64,000 nt of DNA from assembly GCA_019828595.1 (NCBI GenBank), contig JAHQRK010000007.1, forward strand, positions 2,046,001 through 2,110,000. The letters run 5' to 3'. This stretch comes from Aphanomyces cochlioides (taxonomy: Eukaryota > Oomycota > Saprolegniomycetes > Saprolegniales > Verrucalvaceae). Numbering within the stretch: the first letter of the stretch is position 1; each line of letters begins with the position of its first letter. The notes beneath the pieces were generated by a model that worked only from the letters and a program-made list of their open reading frames with translations, did no database searches and had not been told where the DNA came from. Position numbers and translations under genes: made by a program. Below, piece after piece: positions 32,200 to 46,130 of the stretch.

Positions 32200-32279
32200 G
32201 ATCAATTGGCCGAGCGGTCTAAGGCGCCAGTTTAAGGCACTGGTCTGAAAGGGCGTGGGTTCGAATCCCACATTGGTCA
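32200..32279 (+). tRNA. tRNA-Leu(AAG), copy 9
   Basis: Same body as copy 1; spacer marker C. Confidence 0.97.
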
Positions 32280-32928
32280 TCCTTTTTTACACCCACACCA
32301 TGTATGCTAACCCATCCACACCCTCCCTCTGGCACACCATTTTGCATCTCCCCAATACATCACACGTGCACAATCGCCTCCGTCACCATGTAGGCATATA
32401 CTGTCCATCGCATTTACACAAAAACGATCCCAAACCTTCGAACAATCTATGGGGTTTGAACTTAAACCTATCTCTCAGGTTGGACGCACACAAGGGGACA
32501 ATTGAATCCATCCCGTCAAACGTGAAAGGACTCCATATCAGCGAGTCCTTCTTTCAAGTATTTCCGTTCATGCGTGCAACCTTGTGAGAATGTATATTGT
32601 CGACAGGCGTTTTGAAAACGTCTTGATCCTTCTAGCATTGTCTTTTTGTCGTTGTTTGACAGACCATGAGAAGGACTTTTCGGACGCTGTGATGCCATAT
32701 ACTTTCGCGCAGTTGTCGAAAGCGAATCGAGCGTCAAGCTCGACAAGAAATCATGTGGTGTGACCATAATTGTGTGCAAGTAGGATGACTTGTGCGATGG
32801 GATCGTGGACAGTGTGTTTGGATGTGGGATATGTGTGTCATGTTTTCTTGAAAGTGGTAAGAATTTAGTGTGTGCGTACGATGAGGAGTGCATGTTTTGG
32901 GATAGGAAGGGCGTGAGCCTAACATCAT

Positions 32929-33008
32929 GATCAATTGGCCGAGCGGTCTAAGGCGCCAGTTTAAGGCACTGGTCTGAAAGGGCGTGGGTTCGAATCCCAC
33001 ATTGGTCA
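32929..33008 (+). tRNA. tRNA-Leu(AAG), copy 10
   Basis: Same body as copy 1; spacer marker C. Confidence 0.97.
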
Positions 33009-33657
33009 TCCTTTTTTACACCCACACCATGTATGCTAACCCATCCACACCCTCCCTCTGGCACACCATTTTGCATCTCCCCAATACATCACACGTGCAC
33101 AATCGCCTCCGTCACCATGTAGGCATATACTGTCCATCGCATTTACACAAAAACGATCCCAAACCTTCGAACAATCTATGGGGTTTGAACTTAAACCTAT
33201 CTCTCAGGTTGGACGCACACAAGGGGACAATTGAATCCATCCCGTCAAACGTGAAAGGACTCCATATCAGCGAGTCCTTCTTTCAAGTATTTCCGTTCAT
33301 GCGTGCAACCTTGTGAGAATGTATATTGTCGACAGGCGTTTTGAAAACGTCTTGATCCTTCTAGCATTGTCTTTTTGTCGTTGTTTGACAGACCATGAGA
33401 AGGACTTTTCGGACGCTGTGATGCCATATACTTTCGCGCAGTTGTCGAAAGCGAATCGAGCGTCAAGCTCGACAAGAAATCATGTGGTGTGACCATAATT
33501 GTGTGCAAGTAGGATGACTTGTGCGATGGGATCGTGGACAGTGTGTTTGGATGTGGGATATGTGTGTCATGTTTTCTTGAAAGTGGTAAGAATTTAGTGT
33601 GTGCGTACGATGAGGAGTGCATGTTTTGGGATAGGAAGGGCGTGAGCCTAACATCAT

Positions 33658-33737
33658 GATCAATTGGCCGAGCGGTCTAAGGCGCCAGTTTAAGGCACTG
33701 GTCTGAAAGGGCGTGGGTTCGAATCCCACATTGGTCA
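33658..33737 (+). tRNA. tRNA-Leu(AAG), copy 11
   Basis: Same body as copy 1; spacer marker C. Confidence 0.97.
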
Positions 33738-34386
33738 TCCTTTTTTACACCCACACCATGTATGCTAACCCATCCACACCCTCCCTCTGGCACACCATTT
33801 TGCATCTCCCCAATACATCACACGTGCACAATCGCCTCCGTCACCATGTAGGCATATACTGTCCATCGCATTTACACAAAAACGATCCCAAACCTTCGAA
33901 CAATCTATGGGGTTTGAACTTAAACCTATCTCTCAGGTTGGACGCACACAAGGGGACAATTGAATCCATCCCGTCAAACGTGAAAGGACTCCATATCAGC
34001 GAGTCCTTCTTTCAAGTATTTCCGTTCATGCGTGCAACCTTGTGAGAATGTATATTGTCGACAGGCGTTTTGAAAACGTCTTGATCCTTCTAGCATTGTC
34101 TTTTTGTCGTTGTTTGACAGACCATGAGAAGGACTTTTCGGACGCTGTGATGCCATATACTTTCGCGCAGTTGTCGAAAGCGAATCGAGCGTCAAGCTCG
34201 ACAAGAAATCATGTGGTGTGACCATAATTGTGTGCAAGTAGGATGACTTGTGCGATGGGATCGTGGACAGTGTGTTTGGATGTGGGATATGTGTGTCATG
34301 TTTTCTTGAAAGTGGTAAGAATTTAGTGTGTGCGTACGATGAGGAGTGCATGTTTTGGGATAGGAAGGGCGTGAGCCTAACATCAT

Positions 34387-34466
34387 GATCAATTGGCCGA
34401 GCGGTCTAAGGCGCCAGTTTAAGGCACTGGTCTGAAAGGGCGTGGGTTCGAATCCCACATTGGTCA
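34387..34466 (+). tRNA. tRNA-Leu(AAG), copy 12
   Basis: Same body as copy 1; spacer marker C. Confidence 0.97.
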
Positions 34467-35115
34467 TCCTTTTTTACACCCACACCATGTATGCTAACCC
34501 ATCCACACCCTCCCTCTGGCACACCATTTTGCATCTCCCCAATACATCACACGTGCACAATCGCCTCCGTCACCATGTAGGCATATACTGTCCATCGCAT
34601 TTACACAAAAACGATCCCAAACCTTCGAACAATCTATGGGGTTTGAACTTAAACCTATCTCTCAGGTTGGACGCACACAAGGGGACAATTGAATCCATCC
34701 CGTCAAACGTGAAAGGACTCCATATCAGCGAGTCCTTCTTTCAAGTATTTCCGTTCATGCGTGCAACCTTGTGAGAATGTATATTGTCGACAGGCGTTTT
34801 GAAAACGTCTTGATCCTTCTAGCATTGTCTTTTTGTCGTTGTTTGACAGACCATGAGAAGGACTTTTCGGACGCTGTGATGCCATATACTTTCGCGCAGT
34901 TGTCGAAAGCGAATCGAGCGTCAAGCTCGACAAGAAATCATGTGGTGTGACCATAATTGTGTGCAAGTAGGATGACTTGTGCGATGGGATCGTGGACAGT
35001 GTGTTTGGATGTGGGATATGTGTGTCATGTTTTCTTGAAAGTGGTAAGAATTTAGTGTGTGCGTACGATGAGGAGTGCATGTTTTGGGATAGGAAGGGCG
35101 TGAGCCTAACATCAT

Positions 35116-35195
35116 GATCAATTGGCCGAGCGGTCTAAGGCGCCAGTTTAAGGCACTGGTCTGAAAGGGCGTGGGTTCGAATCCCACATTGGTCA
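35116..35195 (+). tRNA. tRNA-Leu(AAG), copy 13
   Basis: Same body as copy 1; spacer marker C. Confidence 0.97.
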
Positions 35196-35844
35196 TCCTT
35201 TTTTACACCCACACCATGTATGCTAACCCATCCACACCCTCCCTCTGGCACACCATTTTGCATCTCCCCAATACATCACACGTGCACAATCGCCTCCGTC
35301 ACCATGTAGGCATATACTGTCCATCGCATTTACACAAAAACGATCCCAAACCTTCGAACAATCTATGGGGTTTGAACTTAAACCTATCTCTCAGGTTGGA
35401 CGCACACAAGGGGACAATTGAATCCATCCCGTCAAACGTGAAAGGACTCCATATCAGCGAGTCCTTCTTTCAAGTATTTCCGTTCATGCGTGCAACCTTG
35501 TGAGAATGTATATTGTCGACAGGCGTTTTGAAAACGTCTTGATCCTTCTAGCATTGTCTTTTTGTCGTTGTTTGACAGACCATGAGAAGGACTTTTCGGA
35601 CGCTGTGATGCCATATACTTTCGCGCAGTTGTCGAAAGCGAATCGAGCGTCAAGCTCGACAAGAAATCATGTGGTGTGACCATAATTGTGTGCAAGTAGG
35701 ATGACTTGTGCGATGGGATCGTGGACAGTGTGTTTGGATGTGGGATATGTGTGTCATGTTTTCTTGAAAGTGGTAAGAATTTAGTGTGTGCGTACGATGA
35801 GGAGTGCATGTTTTGGGATAGGAAGGGCGTGAGCCTAACATCAT

Positions 35845-35924
35845 GATCAATTGGCCGAGCGGTCTAAGGCGCCAGTTTAAGGCACTGGTCTGAAAGGGCG
35901 TGGGTTCGAATCCCACATTGGTCA
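35845..35924 (+). tRNA. tRNA-Leu(AAG), copy 14
   Basis: Same body as copy 1; spacer marker C. Confidence 0.97.
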
Positions 35925-36573
35925 TCCTTTTTTACACCCACACCATGTATGCTAACCCATCCACACCCTCCCTCTGGCACACCATTTTGCATCTCCCCAA
36001 TACATCACACGTGCACAATCGCCTCCGTCACCATGTAGGCATATACTGTCCATCGCATTTACACAAAAACGATCCCAAACCTTCGAACAATCTATGGGGT
36101 TTGAACTTAAACCTATCTCTCAGGTTGGACGCACACAAGGGGACAATTGAATCCATCCCGTCAAACGTGAAAGGACTCCATATCAGCGAGTCCTTCTTTC
36201 AAGTATTTCCGTTCATGCGTGCAACCTTGTGAGAATGTATATTGTCGACAGGCGTTTTGAAAACGTCTTGATCCTTCTAGCATTGTCTTTTTGTCGTTGT
36301 TTGACAGACCATGAGAAGGACTTTTCGGACGCTGTGATGCCATATACTTTCGCGCAGTTGTCGAAAGCGAATCGAGCGTCAAGCTCGACAAGAAATCATG
36401 TGGTGTGACCATAATTGTGTGCAAGTAGGATGACTTGTGCGATGGGATCGTGGACAGTGTGTTTGGATGTGGGATATGTGTGTCATGTTTTCTTGAAAGT
36501 GGTAAGAATTTAGTGTGTGCGTACGATGAGGAGTGCATGTTTTGGGATAGGAAGGGCGTGAGCCTAACATCAT

Positions 36574-36653
36574 GATCAATTGGCCGAGCGGTCTAAGGCG
36601 CCAGTTTAAGGCACTGGTCTGAAAGGGCGTGGGTTCGAATCCCACATTGGTCA
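36574..36653 (+). tRNA. tRNA-Leu(AAG), copy 15
   Basis: Same body as copy 1; spacer marker C. Confidence 0.97.
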
Positions 36654-37302
36654 TCCTTTTTTACACCCACACCATGTATGCTAACCCATCCACACCCTCC
36701 CTCTGGCACACCATTTTGCATCTCCCCAATACATCACACGTGCACAATCGCCTCCGTCACCATGTAGGCATATACTGTCCATCGCATTTACACAAAAACG
36801 ATCCCAAACCTTCGAACAATCTATGGGGTTTGAACTTAAACCTATCTCTCAGGTTGGACGCACACAAGGGGACAATTGAATCCATCCCGTCAAACGTGAA
36901 AGGACTCCATATCAGCGAGTCCTTCTTTCAAGTATTTCCGTTCATGCGTGCAACCTTGTGAGAATGTATATTGTCGACAGGCGTTTTGAAAACGTCTTGA
37001 TCCTTCTAGCATTGTCTTTTTGTCGTTGTTTGACAGACCATGAGAAGGACTTTTCGGACGCTGTGATGCCATATACTTTCGCGCAGTTGTCGAAAGCGAA
37101 TCGAGCGTCAAGCTCGACAAGAAATCATGTGGTGTGACCATAATTGTGTGCAAGTAGGATGACTTGTGCGATGGGATCGTGGACAGTGTGTTTGGATGTG
37201 GGATATGTGTGTCATGTTTTCTTGAAAGTGGTAAGAATTTAGTGTGTGCGTACGATGAGGAGTGCATGTTTTGGGATAGGAAGGGCGTGAGCCTAACATC
37301 AT

Positions 37303-37382
37303 GATCAATTGGCCGAGCGGTCTAAGGCGCCAGTTTAAGGCACTGGTCTGAAAGGGCGTGGGTTCGAATCCCACATTGGTCA
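37303..37382 (+). tRNA. tRNA-Leu(AAG), copy 16
   Basis: Same body as copy 1; spacer marker C. Confidence 0.97.
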
Positions 37383-38031
37383 TCCTTTTTTACACCCACA
37401 CCATGTATGCTAACCCATCCACACCCTCCCTCTGGCACACCATTTTGCATCTCCCCAATACATCACACGTGCACAATCGCCTCCGTCACCATGTAGGCAT
37501 ATACTGTCCATCGCATTTACACAAAAACGATCCCAAACCTTCGAACAATCTATGGGGTTTGAACTTAAACCTATCTCTCAGGTTGGACGCACACAAGGGG
37601 ACAATTGAATCCATCCCGTCAAACGTGAAAGGACTCCATATCAGCGAGTCCTTCTTTCAAGTATTTCCGTTCATGCGTGCAACCTTGTGAGAATGTATAT
37701 TGTCGACAGGCGTTTTGAAAACGTCTTGATCCTTCTAGCATTGTCTTTTTGTCGTTGTTTGACAGACCATGAAAAGGACTTTTCGGACGCTGTGATGCCA
37801 TATACTTTCGCGCAGTTGTCGAAAGCGAATCGAGCGTCAAGCTCGACAAGAAATCATGTGGTGTGACCATAATTGTGTGCAAGTAGGATGACTTGTGCGA
37901 TGGGATCGTGGACAGTGTGTTTGGATGTGGGATATGTGTGTCATGTTTTCTTGAAAGTGGTAAGAATTTAGTGTGTGCGTACGATGAGGAGTGCATGTTT
38001 TGGGATAGGAAGGGCGTGAGCCTAACATCAT

Positions 38032-38111
38032 GATCAATTGGCCGAGCGGTCTAAGGCGCCAGTTTAAGGCACTGGTCTGAAAGGGCGTGGGTTCGAATCC
38101 CACATTGGTCA
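38032..38111 (+). tRNA. tRNA-Leu(AAG), copy 17
   Basis: Same body as copy 1; spacer marker C; private G-to-A change in the spacer at 37773. Confidence 0.97.
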
Positions 38112-38760
38112 TCCTTTTTTACACCCACACCATGTATGCTAACCCATCCACACCCTCCCTCTGGCACACCATTTTGCATCTCCCCAATACATCACACGTG
38201 CACAATCGCCTCCGTCACCATGTAGGCATATACTGTCCATCGCATTTACACAAAAACGATCCCAAACCTTCGAACAATCTATGGGGTTTGAACTTAAACC
38301 TATCTCTCAGGTTGGACGCACACAAGGGGACAATTGAATCCATCCCGTCAAACGTGAAAGGACTCCATATCAGCGAGTCCTTCTTTCAAGTATTTCCGTT
38401 CATGCGTGCAACCTTGTGAGAATGTATATTGTCGACAGGCGTTTTGAAAACGTCTTGATCCTTCTAGCATTGTCTTTTTGTCGTTGTTTGACAGACCATG
38501 AGAAGGACTTTTCGGACGCTGTGATGCCATATACTTTCGCGCAGTTGTCGAAAGCGAATCGAGCGTCAAGCTCGACAAGAAATCATGTGGTGTGACCATA
38601 ATTGTGTGCAAGTAGGATGACTTGTGCGATGGGATCGTGGACAGTGTGTTTGGATGTGGGATATGTGTGTCATGTTTTCTTGAAAGTGGTAAGAATTTAG
38701 TGTGTGCGTACGATGAGGAGTGCATGTTTTGGGATAGGAAGGGCGTGAGCCTAACATCAT

Positions 38761-38840
38761 GATCAATTGGCCGAGCGGTCTAAGGCGCCAGTTTAAGGCA
38801 CTGGTCTGAAAGGGCGTGGGTTCGAATCCCACATTGGTCA
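38761..38840 (+). tRNA. tRNA-Leu(AAG), copy 18
   Basis: Same body as copy 1; spacer marker C. Confidence 0.97.
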
Positions 38841-39489
38841 TCCTTTTTTACACCCACACCATGTATGCTAACCCATCCACACCCTCCCTCTGGCACACCA
38901 TTTTGCATCTCCCCAATACATCACACGTGCACAATCGCCTCCGTCACCATGTAGGCATATACTGTCCATCGCATTTACACAAAAACGATCCCAAACCTTC
39001 GAACAATCTATGGGGTTTGAACTTAAACCTATCTCTCAGGTTGGACGCACACAAGGGGACAATTGAATCCATCCCGTCAAACGTGAAAGGACTCCATATC
39101 AGCGAGTCCTTCTTTCAAGTATTTCCGTTCATGCGTGCAACCTTGTGAGAATGTATATTGTCGACAGGCGTTTTGAAAACGTCTTGATCCTTCTAGCATT
39201 GTCTTTTTGTCGTTGTTTGACAGACCATGAGAAGGACTTTTCGGACGCTGTGATGCCATATACTTTCGCGCAGTTGTCGAAAGCGAATCGAGCGTCAAGC
39301 TCGACAAGAAATCATGTGGTGTGACCATAATTGTGTGCAAGTAGGATGACTTGTGCGATGGGATCGTGGACAGTGTGTTTGGATGTGGGATATGTGTGTC
39401 ATGTTTTCTTGAAAGTGGTAAGAATTTAGTGTGTGCGTACGATGAGGAGTGCATGTTTTGGGATAGGAAGGGCGTGAGCCTAACATCAT

Positions 39490-39569
39490 GATCAATTGGC
39501 CGAGCGGTCTAAGGCGCCAGTTTAAGGCACTGGTCTGAAAGGGCGTGGGTTCGAATCCCACATTGGTCA
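39490..39569 (+). tRNA. tRNA-Leu(AAG), copy 19
   Basis: Same body as copy 1; spacer marker C, end of the C-rich block. Confidence 0.97.
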
Positions 39570-40218
39570 TCCTTTTTTACACCCACACCATGTATGCTAA
39601 CCCATCCACACCCTCCCTCTGGCACACCATTTTGCATCTCCCCAATACATCACACGTGCACAATCGCCTCCGTCACCATGTAGGCATATACTGTCCATCG
39701 CATTTACACAAAAACGATCCCAAACCTTCGAACAATCTATGGGGTTTGAACTTAAACCTATCTCTCAGGTTGGACGCACACAAGGGGACAATTGAATCCA
39801 TCCCGTCAAACGTGAAAGGACTCCATATCAGCGAGTCCTTCTTTCAAGTATTTCCGTTCATGCGTGCAACCTTGTGAGAATGTATATTGTCGACAGGCGT
39901 TTTGAAAACGTCTTGATCCTTCTAGCATTGTCTTTTTGTCGTTGTTTGACAGACCATGAGAAGGACTTTTCGGACGCTGTGATGCCATATATTTTCGCGC
40001 AGTTGTCGAAAGCGAATCGAGCGTCAAGCTCGACAAGAAATCATGTGGTGTGACCATAATTGTGTGCAAGTAGGATGACTTGTGCGATGGGATCGTGGAC
40101 AGTGTGTTTGGATGTGGGATATGTGTGTCATGTTTTCTTGAAAGTGGTAAGAATTTAGTGTGTGCGTACGATGAGGAGTGCATGTTTTGGGATAGGAAGG
40201 GCGTGAGCCTAACATCAT

Positions 40219-40298
40219 GATCAATTGGCCGAGCGGTCTAAGGCGCCAGTTTAAGGCACTGGTCTGAAAGGGCGTGGGTTCGAATCCCACATTGGTCA
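40219..40298 (+). tRNA. tRNA-Leu(AAG), copy 20
   Basis: Same body as copy 1; spacer marker T. Confidence 0.97.
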
Positions 40299-40949
40299 TC
40301 CTTTTTTACACCCACACCATGTATGCTAACCCATCCACACCCTCCCTCTGGCACACCATTTTGCATCTCCCCAATACATCACACGTGCACAATCGCCTCC
40401 GTCACCATGTAGGCATATACTGTCCATCGCATTTACACAAAAACGATCCCAAACCTTCGAACAATCTATGGGGTTTGAACTTAAACCTATCTCTCAGGTT
40501 GGACGCACACAAGGGGACAATTGAATCCATCCCGTCAAACGTGAAAGGACTCCATATCAGCGAGTCCTTCTTTCAAGTATTTCCGTTCATGCGTGCAACC
40601 TTGTGAGAATGTATATTGTCGACAGGCGTTTTGAAAACGTCTTGATCCTTCTAGCATTGTCTTTTTGTCGTTGTTTGACAGACCATGAGAAGGACTTTTC
40701 GGACGCTGTGATGCCATATATTTTCGCGCAGTTGTCGAAAGCGAATCGAGCGTCAAGCTCGACAAGAAATCATCAGTGGTGTGACCATAATTGTGTGCAA
40801 GTAGGATGACTTGTGCGATGGGATCGTGGACAGTGTGTTTGGATGTGGGATATGTGTGTCATGTTTTCTTGAAAGTGGTAAGAATTTAGTGTGTGCGTAC
40901 GATGAGGAGTGCATGTTTTGGGATAGGAAGGGCGTGAGCCTAACATCAT

Positions 40950-41029
40950 GATCAATTGGCCGAGCGGTCTAAGGCGCCAGTTTAAGGCACTGGTCTGAAA
41001 GGGCGTGGGTTCGAATCCCACATTGGTCA
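40950..41029 (+). tRNA. tRNA-Leu(AAG), copy 21
   Basis: Same body as copy 1; spacer marker T; private 2-nt insertion (CA) in the spacer at 40774-40775. Confidence 0.97.
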
Positions 41030-41678
41030 TCCTTTTTTACACCCACACCATGTATGCTAACCCATCCACACCCTCCCTCTGGCACACCATTTTGCATCTC
41101 CCCAATACATCACACGTGCACAATCGCCTCCGTCACCATGTAGGCATATACTGTCCATCGCATTTACACAAAAACGATCCCAAACCTTCGAACAATCTAT
41201 GGGGTTTGAACTTAAACCTATCTCTCAGGTTGGACGCACACAAGGGGACAATTGAATCCATCCCGTCAAACGTGAAAGGACTCCATATCAGCGAGTCCTT
41301 CTTTCAAGTATTTCCGTTCATGCGTGCAACCTTGTGAGAATGTATATTGTCGACAGGCGTTTTGAAAACGTCTTGATCCTTCTAGCATTGTCTTTTTGTC
41401 GTTGTTTGACAGACCATGAGAAGGACTTTTCGGACGCTGTGATGCCATATACTTTCGCGCAGTTGTCGAAAGCGAATCGAGCGTCAAGCTCGACAAGAAA
41501 TCATGTGGTGTGACCATAATTGTGTGCAAGTAGGATGACTTGTGCGATGGGATCGTGGACAGTGTGTTTGGATGTGGGATATGTGTGTCATGTTTTCTTG
41601 AAAGTGGTAAGAATTTAGTGTGTGCGTACGATGAGGAGTGCATGTTTTGGGATAGGAAGGGCGTGAGCCTAACATCAT

Positions 41679-41758
41679 GATCAATTGGCCGAGCGGTCTA
41701 AGGCGCCAGTTTAAGGCACTGGTCTGAAAGGGCGTGGGTTCGAATCCCACATTGGTCA
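41679..41758 (+). tRNA. tRNA-Leu(AAG), copy 22
   Basis: Same body as copy 1; spacer marker C. Confidence 0.97.
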
Positions 41759-42407
41759 TCCTTTTTTACACCCACACCATGTATGCTAACCCATCCACAC
41801 CCTCCCTCTGGCACACCATTTTGCATCTCCCCAATACATCACACGTGCACAATCGCCTCCGTCACCATGTAGGCATATACTGTCCATCGCATTTACACAA
41901 AAACGATCCCAAACCTTCGAACAATCTATGGGGTTTGAACTTAAACCTATCTCTCAGGTTGGACGCACACAAGGGGACAATTGAATCCATCCCGTCAAAC
42001 GTGAAAGGACTCCATATCAGCGAGTCCTTCTTTCAAGTATTTCCGTTCATGCGTGCAACCTTGTGAGAATGTATATTGTCGACAGGCGTTTTGAAAACGT
42101 CTTGATCCTTCTAGCATTGTCTTTTTGTCGTTGTTTGACAGACCATGAGAAGGACTTTTCGGACGCTGTGATGCCATATATTTTCGCGCAGTTGTCGAAA
42201 GCGAATCGAGCGTCAAGCTCGACAAGAAATCATGTGGTGTGACCATAATTGTGTGCAAGTAGGATGACTTGTGCGATGGGATCGTGGACAGTGTGTTTGG
42301 ATGTGGGATATGTGTGTCATGTTTTCTTGAAAGTGGTAAGAATTTAGTGTGTGCGTACGATGAGGAGTGCATGTTTTGGGATAGGAAGGGCGTGAGCCTA
42401 ACATCAT

Positions 42408-42487
42408 GATCAATTGGCCGAGCGGTCTAAGGCGCCAGTTTAAGGCACTGGTCTGAAAGGGCGTGGGTTCGAATCCCACATTGGTCA
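42408..42487 (+). tRNA. tRNA-Leu(AAG), copy 23
   Basis: Same body as copy 1; spacer marker T. Confidence 0.97.
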
Positions 42488-43136
42488 TCCTTTTTTACAC
42501 CCACACCATGTATGCTAACCCATCCACACCCTCCCTCTGGCACACCATTTTGCATCTCCCCAATACATCACACGTGCACAATCGCCTCCGTCACCATGTA
42601 GGCATATACTGTCCATCGCATTTACACAAAAACGATCCCAAACCTTCGAACAATCTATGGGGTTTGAACTTAAACCTATCTCTCAGGTTGGACGCACACA
42701 AGGGGACAATTGAATCCATCCCGTCAAACGTGAAAGGACTCCATATCAGCGAGTCCTTCTTTCAAGTATTTCCGTTCATGCGTGCAACCTTGTGAGAATG
42801 TATATTGTCGACAGGCGTTTTGAAAACGTCTTGATCCTTCTAGCATTGTCTTTTTGTCGTTGTTTGACAGACCATGAGAAGGACTTTTCGGACGCTGTGA
42901 TGCCATATATTTTCGCGCAGTTGTCGAAAGCGAATCGAGCGTCAAGCTCGACAAGAAATCATGTGGTGTGACCATAATTGTGTGCAAGTAGGATGACTTG
43001 TGCGATGGGATCGTGGACAGTGTGTTTGGATGTGGGATATGTGTGTCATGTTTTCTTGAAAGTGGTAAGAATTTAGTGTGTGCGTACGATGAGGAGTGCA
43101 TGTTTTGGGATAGGAAGGGCGTGAGCCTAACATCAT

Positions 43137-43216
43137 GATCAATTGGCCGAGCGGTCTAAGGCGCCAGTTTAAGGCACTGGTCTGAAAGGGCGTGGGTTCG
43201 AATCCCACATTGGTCA
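43137..43216 (+). tRNA. tRNA-Leu(AAG), copy 24
   Basis: Same body as copy 1; spacer marker T. Confidence 0.97.
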
Positions 43217-43863
43217 TCCTTTTTTACACCCACACCATGTATGCTAACCCATCCACACCCTCCCTCTGGCACACCTTTGCATCTCCCCAATACATCACAC
43301 GTGCACAATCGCCTCCGTCACCATGTAGGCATATACTGTCCATCGCATTTACACAAAAACGATCCCAAACCTTCGAACAATCTATGGGGTTTGAACTTAA
43401 ACCTATCTCTCAGGTTGGACGCACACAAGGGGACAATTGAATCCATCCCGTCAAACGTGAAAGGACTCCATATCAGCGAGTCCTTCTTTCAAGTATTTCC
43501 GTTCATGCGTGCAACCTTGTGAGAATGTATATTGTCGACAGGCGTTTTGAAAACGTCTTGATCCTTCTAGCATTGTCTTTTTGTCGTTGTTTGACAGACC
43601 ATGAGAAGGACTTTTCGGACGCTGTGATGCCATATACTTTCGCGCAGTTGTCGAAAGCGAATCGAGCGTCAAGCTCGACAAGAAATCATGTGGTGTGACC
43701 ATAATTGTGTGCAAGTAGGATGACTTGTGCGATGGGATCGTGGACAGTGTGTTTGGATGTGGGATATGTGTGTCATGTTTTCTTGAAAGTGGTAAGAATT
43801 TAGTGTGTGCGTACGATGAGGAGTGCATGTTTTGGGATAGGAAGGGCGTGAGCCTAACATCAT

Positions 43864-43943
43864 GATCAATTGGCCGAGCGGTCTAAGGCGCCAGTTTAAG
43901 GCACTGGTCTGAAAGGGCGTGGGTTCGAATCCCACATTGGTCA
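43864..43943 (+). tRNA. tRNA-Leu(AAG), copy 25
   Basis: Same body as copy 1; spacer marker C; the preceding spacer lacks 2 nt near 43276 (CACCTTTGC instead of CACCATTTTGC). Confidence 0.97.
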
Positions 43944-44592
43944 TCCTTTTTTACACCCACACCATGTATGCTAACCCATCCACACCCTCCCTCTGGCACA
44001 CCATTTTGCATCTCCCCAATACATCACACGTGCACAATCGCCTCCGTCACCATGTAGGCATATACTGTCCATCGCATTTACACAAAAACGATCCCAAACC
44101 TTCGAACAATCTATGGGGTTTGAACTTAAACCTATCTCTCAGGTTGGACGCACACAAGGGGACAATTGAATCCATCCCGTCAAACGTGAAAGGACTCCAT
44201 ATCAGCGAGTCCTTCTTTCAAGTATTTCCGTTCATGCGTGCAACCTTGTGAGAATGTATATTGTCGACAGGCGTTTTGAAAACGTCTTGATCCTTCTAGC
44301 ATTGTCTTTTTGTCGTTGTTTGACAGACCATGAGAAGGACTTTTCGGACGCTGTGATGCCATATATTTTCGCGCAGTTGTCGAAAGCGAATCGAGCGTCA
44401 AGCTCGACAAGAAATCATGTGGTGTGACCATAATTGTGTGCAAGTAGGATGACTTGTGCGATGGGATCGTGGACAGTGTGTTTGGATGTGGGATATGTGT
44501 GTCATGTTTTCTTGAAAGTGGTAAGAATTTAGTGTGTGCGTACGATGAGGAGTGCATGTTTTGGGATAGGAAGGGCGTGAGCCTAACATCAT

Positions 44593-44672
44593 GATCAATT
44601 GGCCGAGCGGTCTAAGGCGCCAGTTTAAGGCACTGGTCTGAAAGGGCGTGGGTTCGAATCCCACATTGGTCA
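44593..44672 (+). tRNA. tRNA-Leu(AAG), copy 26
   Basis: Same body as copy 1; spacer marker T, start of the long T block (copies 26-40). Confidence 0.97.
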
Positions 44673-45321
44673 TCCTTTTTTACACCCACACCATGTATGC
44701 TAACCCATCCACACCCTCCCTCTGGCACACCATTTTGCATCTCCCCAATACATCACACGTGCACAATCGCCTCCGTCACCATGTAGGCATATACTGTCCA
44801 TCGCATTTACACAAAAACGATCCCAAACCTTCGAACAATCTATGGGGTTTGAACTTAAACCTATCTCTCAGGTTGGACGCACACAAGGGGACAATTGAAT
44901 CCATCCCGTCAAACGTGAAAGGACTCCATATCAGCGAGTCCTTCTTTCAAGTATTTCCGTTCATGCGTGCAACCTTGTGAGAATGTATATTGTCGACAGG
45001 CGTTTTGAAAACGTCTTGATCCTTCTAGCATTGTCTTTTTGTCGTTGTTTGACAGACCATGAGAAGGACTTTTCGGACGCTGTGATGCCATATATTTTCG
45101 CGCAGTTGTCGAAAGCGAATCGAGCGTCAAGCTCGACAAGAAATCATGTGGTGTGACCATAATTGTGTGCAAGTAGGATGACTTGTGCGATGGGATCGTG
45201 GACAGTGTGTTTGGATGTGGGATATGTGTGTCATGTTTTCTTGAAAGTGGTAAGAATTTAGTGTGTGCGTACGATGAGGAGTGCATGTTTTGGGATAGGA
45301 AGGGCGTGAGCCTAACATCAT

Positions 45322-45401
45322 GATCAATTGGCCGAGCGGTCTAAGGCGCCAGTTTAAGGCACTGGTCTGAAAGGGCGTGGGTTCGAATCCCACATTGGTC
45401 A
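45322..45401 (+). tRNA. tRNA-Leu(AAG), copy 27
   Basis: Same body as copy 1; spacer marker T. Confidence 0.97.
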
Positions 45402-46050
45402 TCCTTTTTTACACCCACACCATGTATGCTAACCCATCCACACCCTCCCTCTGGCACACCATTTTGCATCTCCCCAATACATCACACGTGCACAATCGCC
45501 TCCGTCACCATGTAGGCATATACTGTCCATCGCATTTACACAAAAACGATCCCAAACCTTCGAACAATCTATGGGGTTTGAACTTAAACCTATCTCTCAG
45601 GTTGGACGCACACAAGGGGACAATTGAATCCATCCCGTCAAACGTGAAAGGACTCCATATCAGCGAGTCCTTCTTTCAAGTATTTCCGTTCATGCGTGCA
45701 ACCTTGTGAGAATGTATATTGTCGACAGGCGTTTTGAAAACGTCTTGATCCTTCTAGCATTGTCTTTTTGTCGTTGTTTGACAGACCATGAGAAGGACTT
45801 TTCGGACGCTGTGATGCCATATATTTTCGCGCAGTTGTCGAAAGCGAATCGAGCGTCAAGCTCGACAAGAAATCATGTGGTGTGACCATAATTGTGTGCA
45901 AGTAGGATGACTTGTGCGATGGGATCGTGGACAGTGTGTTTGGATGTGGGATATGTGTGTCATGTTTTCTTGAAAGTGGTAAGAATTTAGTGTGTGCGTA
46001 CGATGAGGAGTGCATGTTTTGGGATAGGAAGGGCGTGAGCCTAACATCAT

Positions 46051-46130
46051 GATCAATTGGCCGAGCGGTCTAAGGCGCCAGTTTAAGGCACTGGTCTGAA
46101 AGGGCGTGGGTTCGAATCCCACATTGGTCA
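46051..46130 (+). tRNA. tRNA-Leu(AAG), copy 28
   Basis: Same body as copy 1; spacer marker T. Confidence 0.97.
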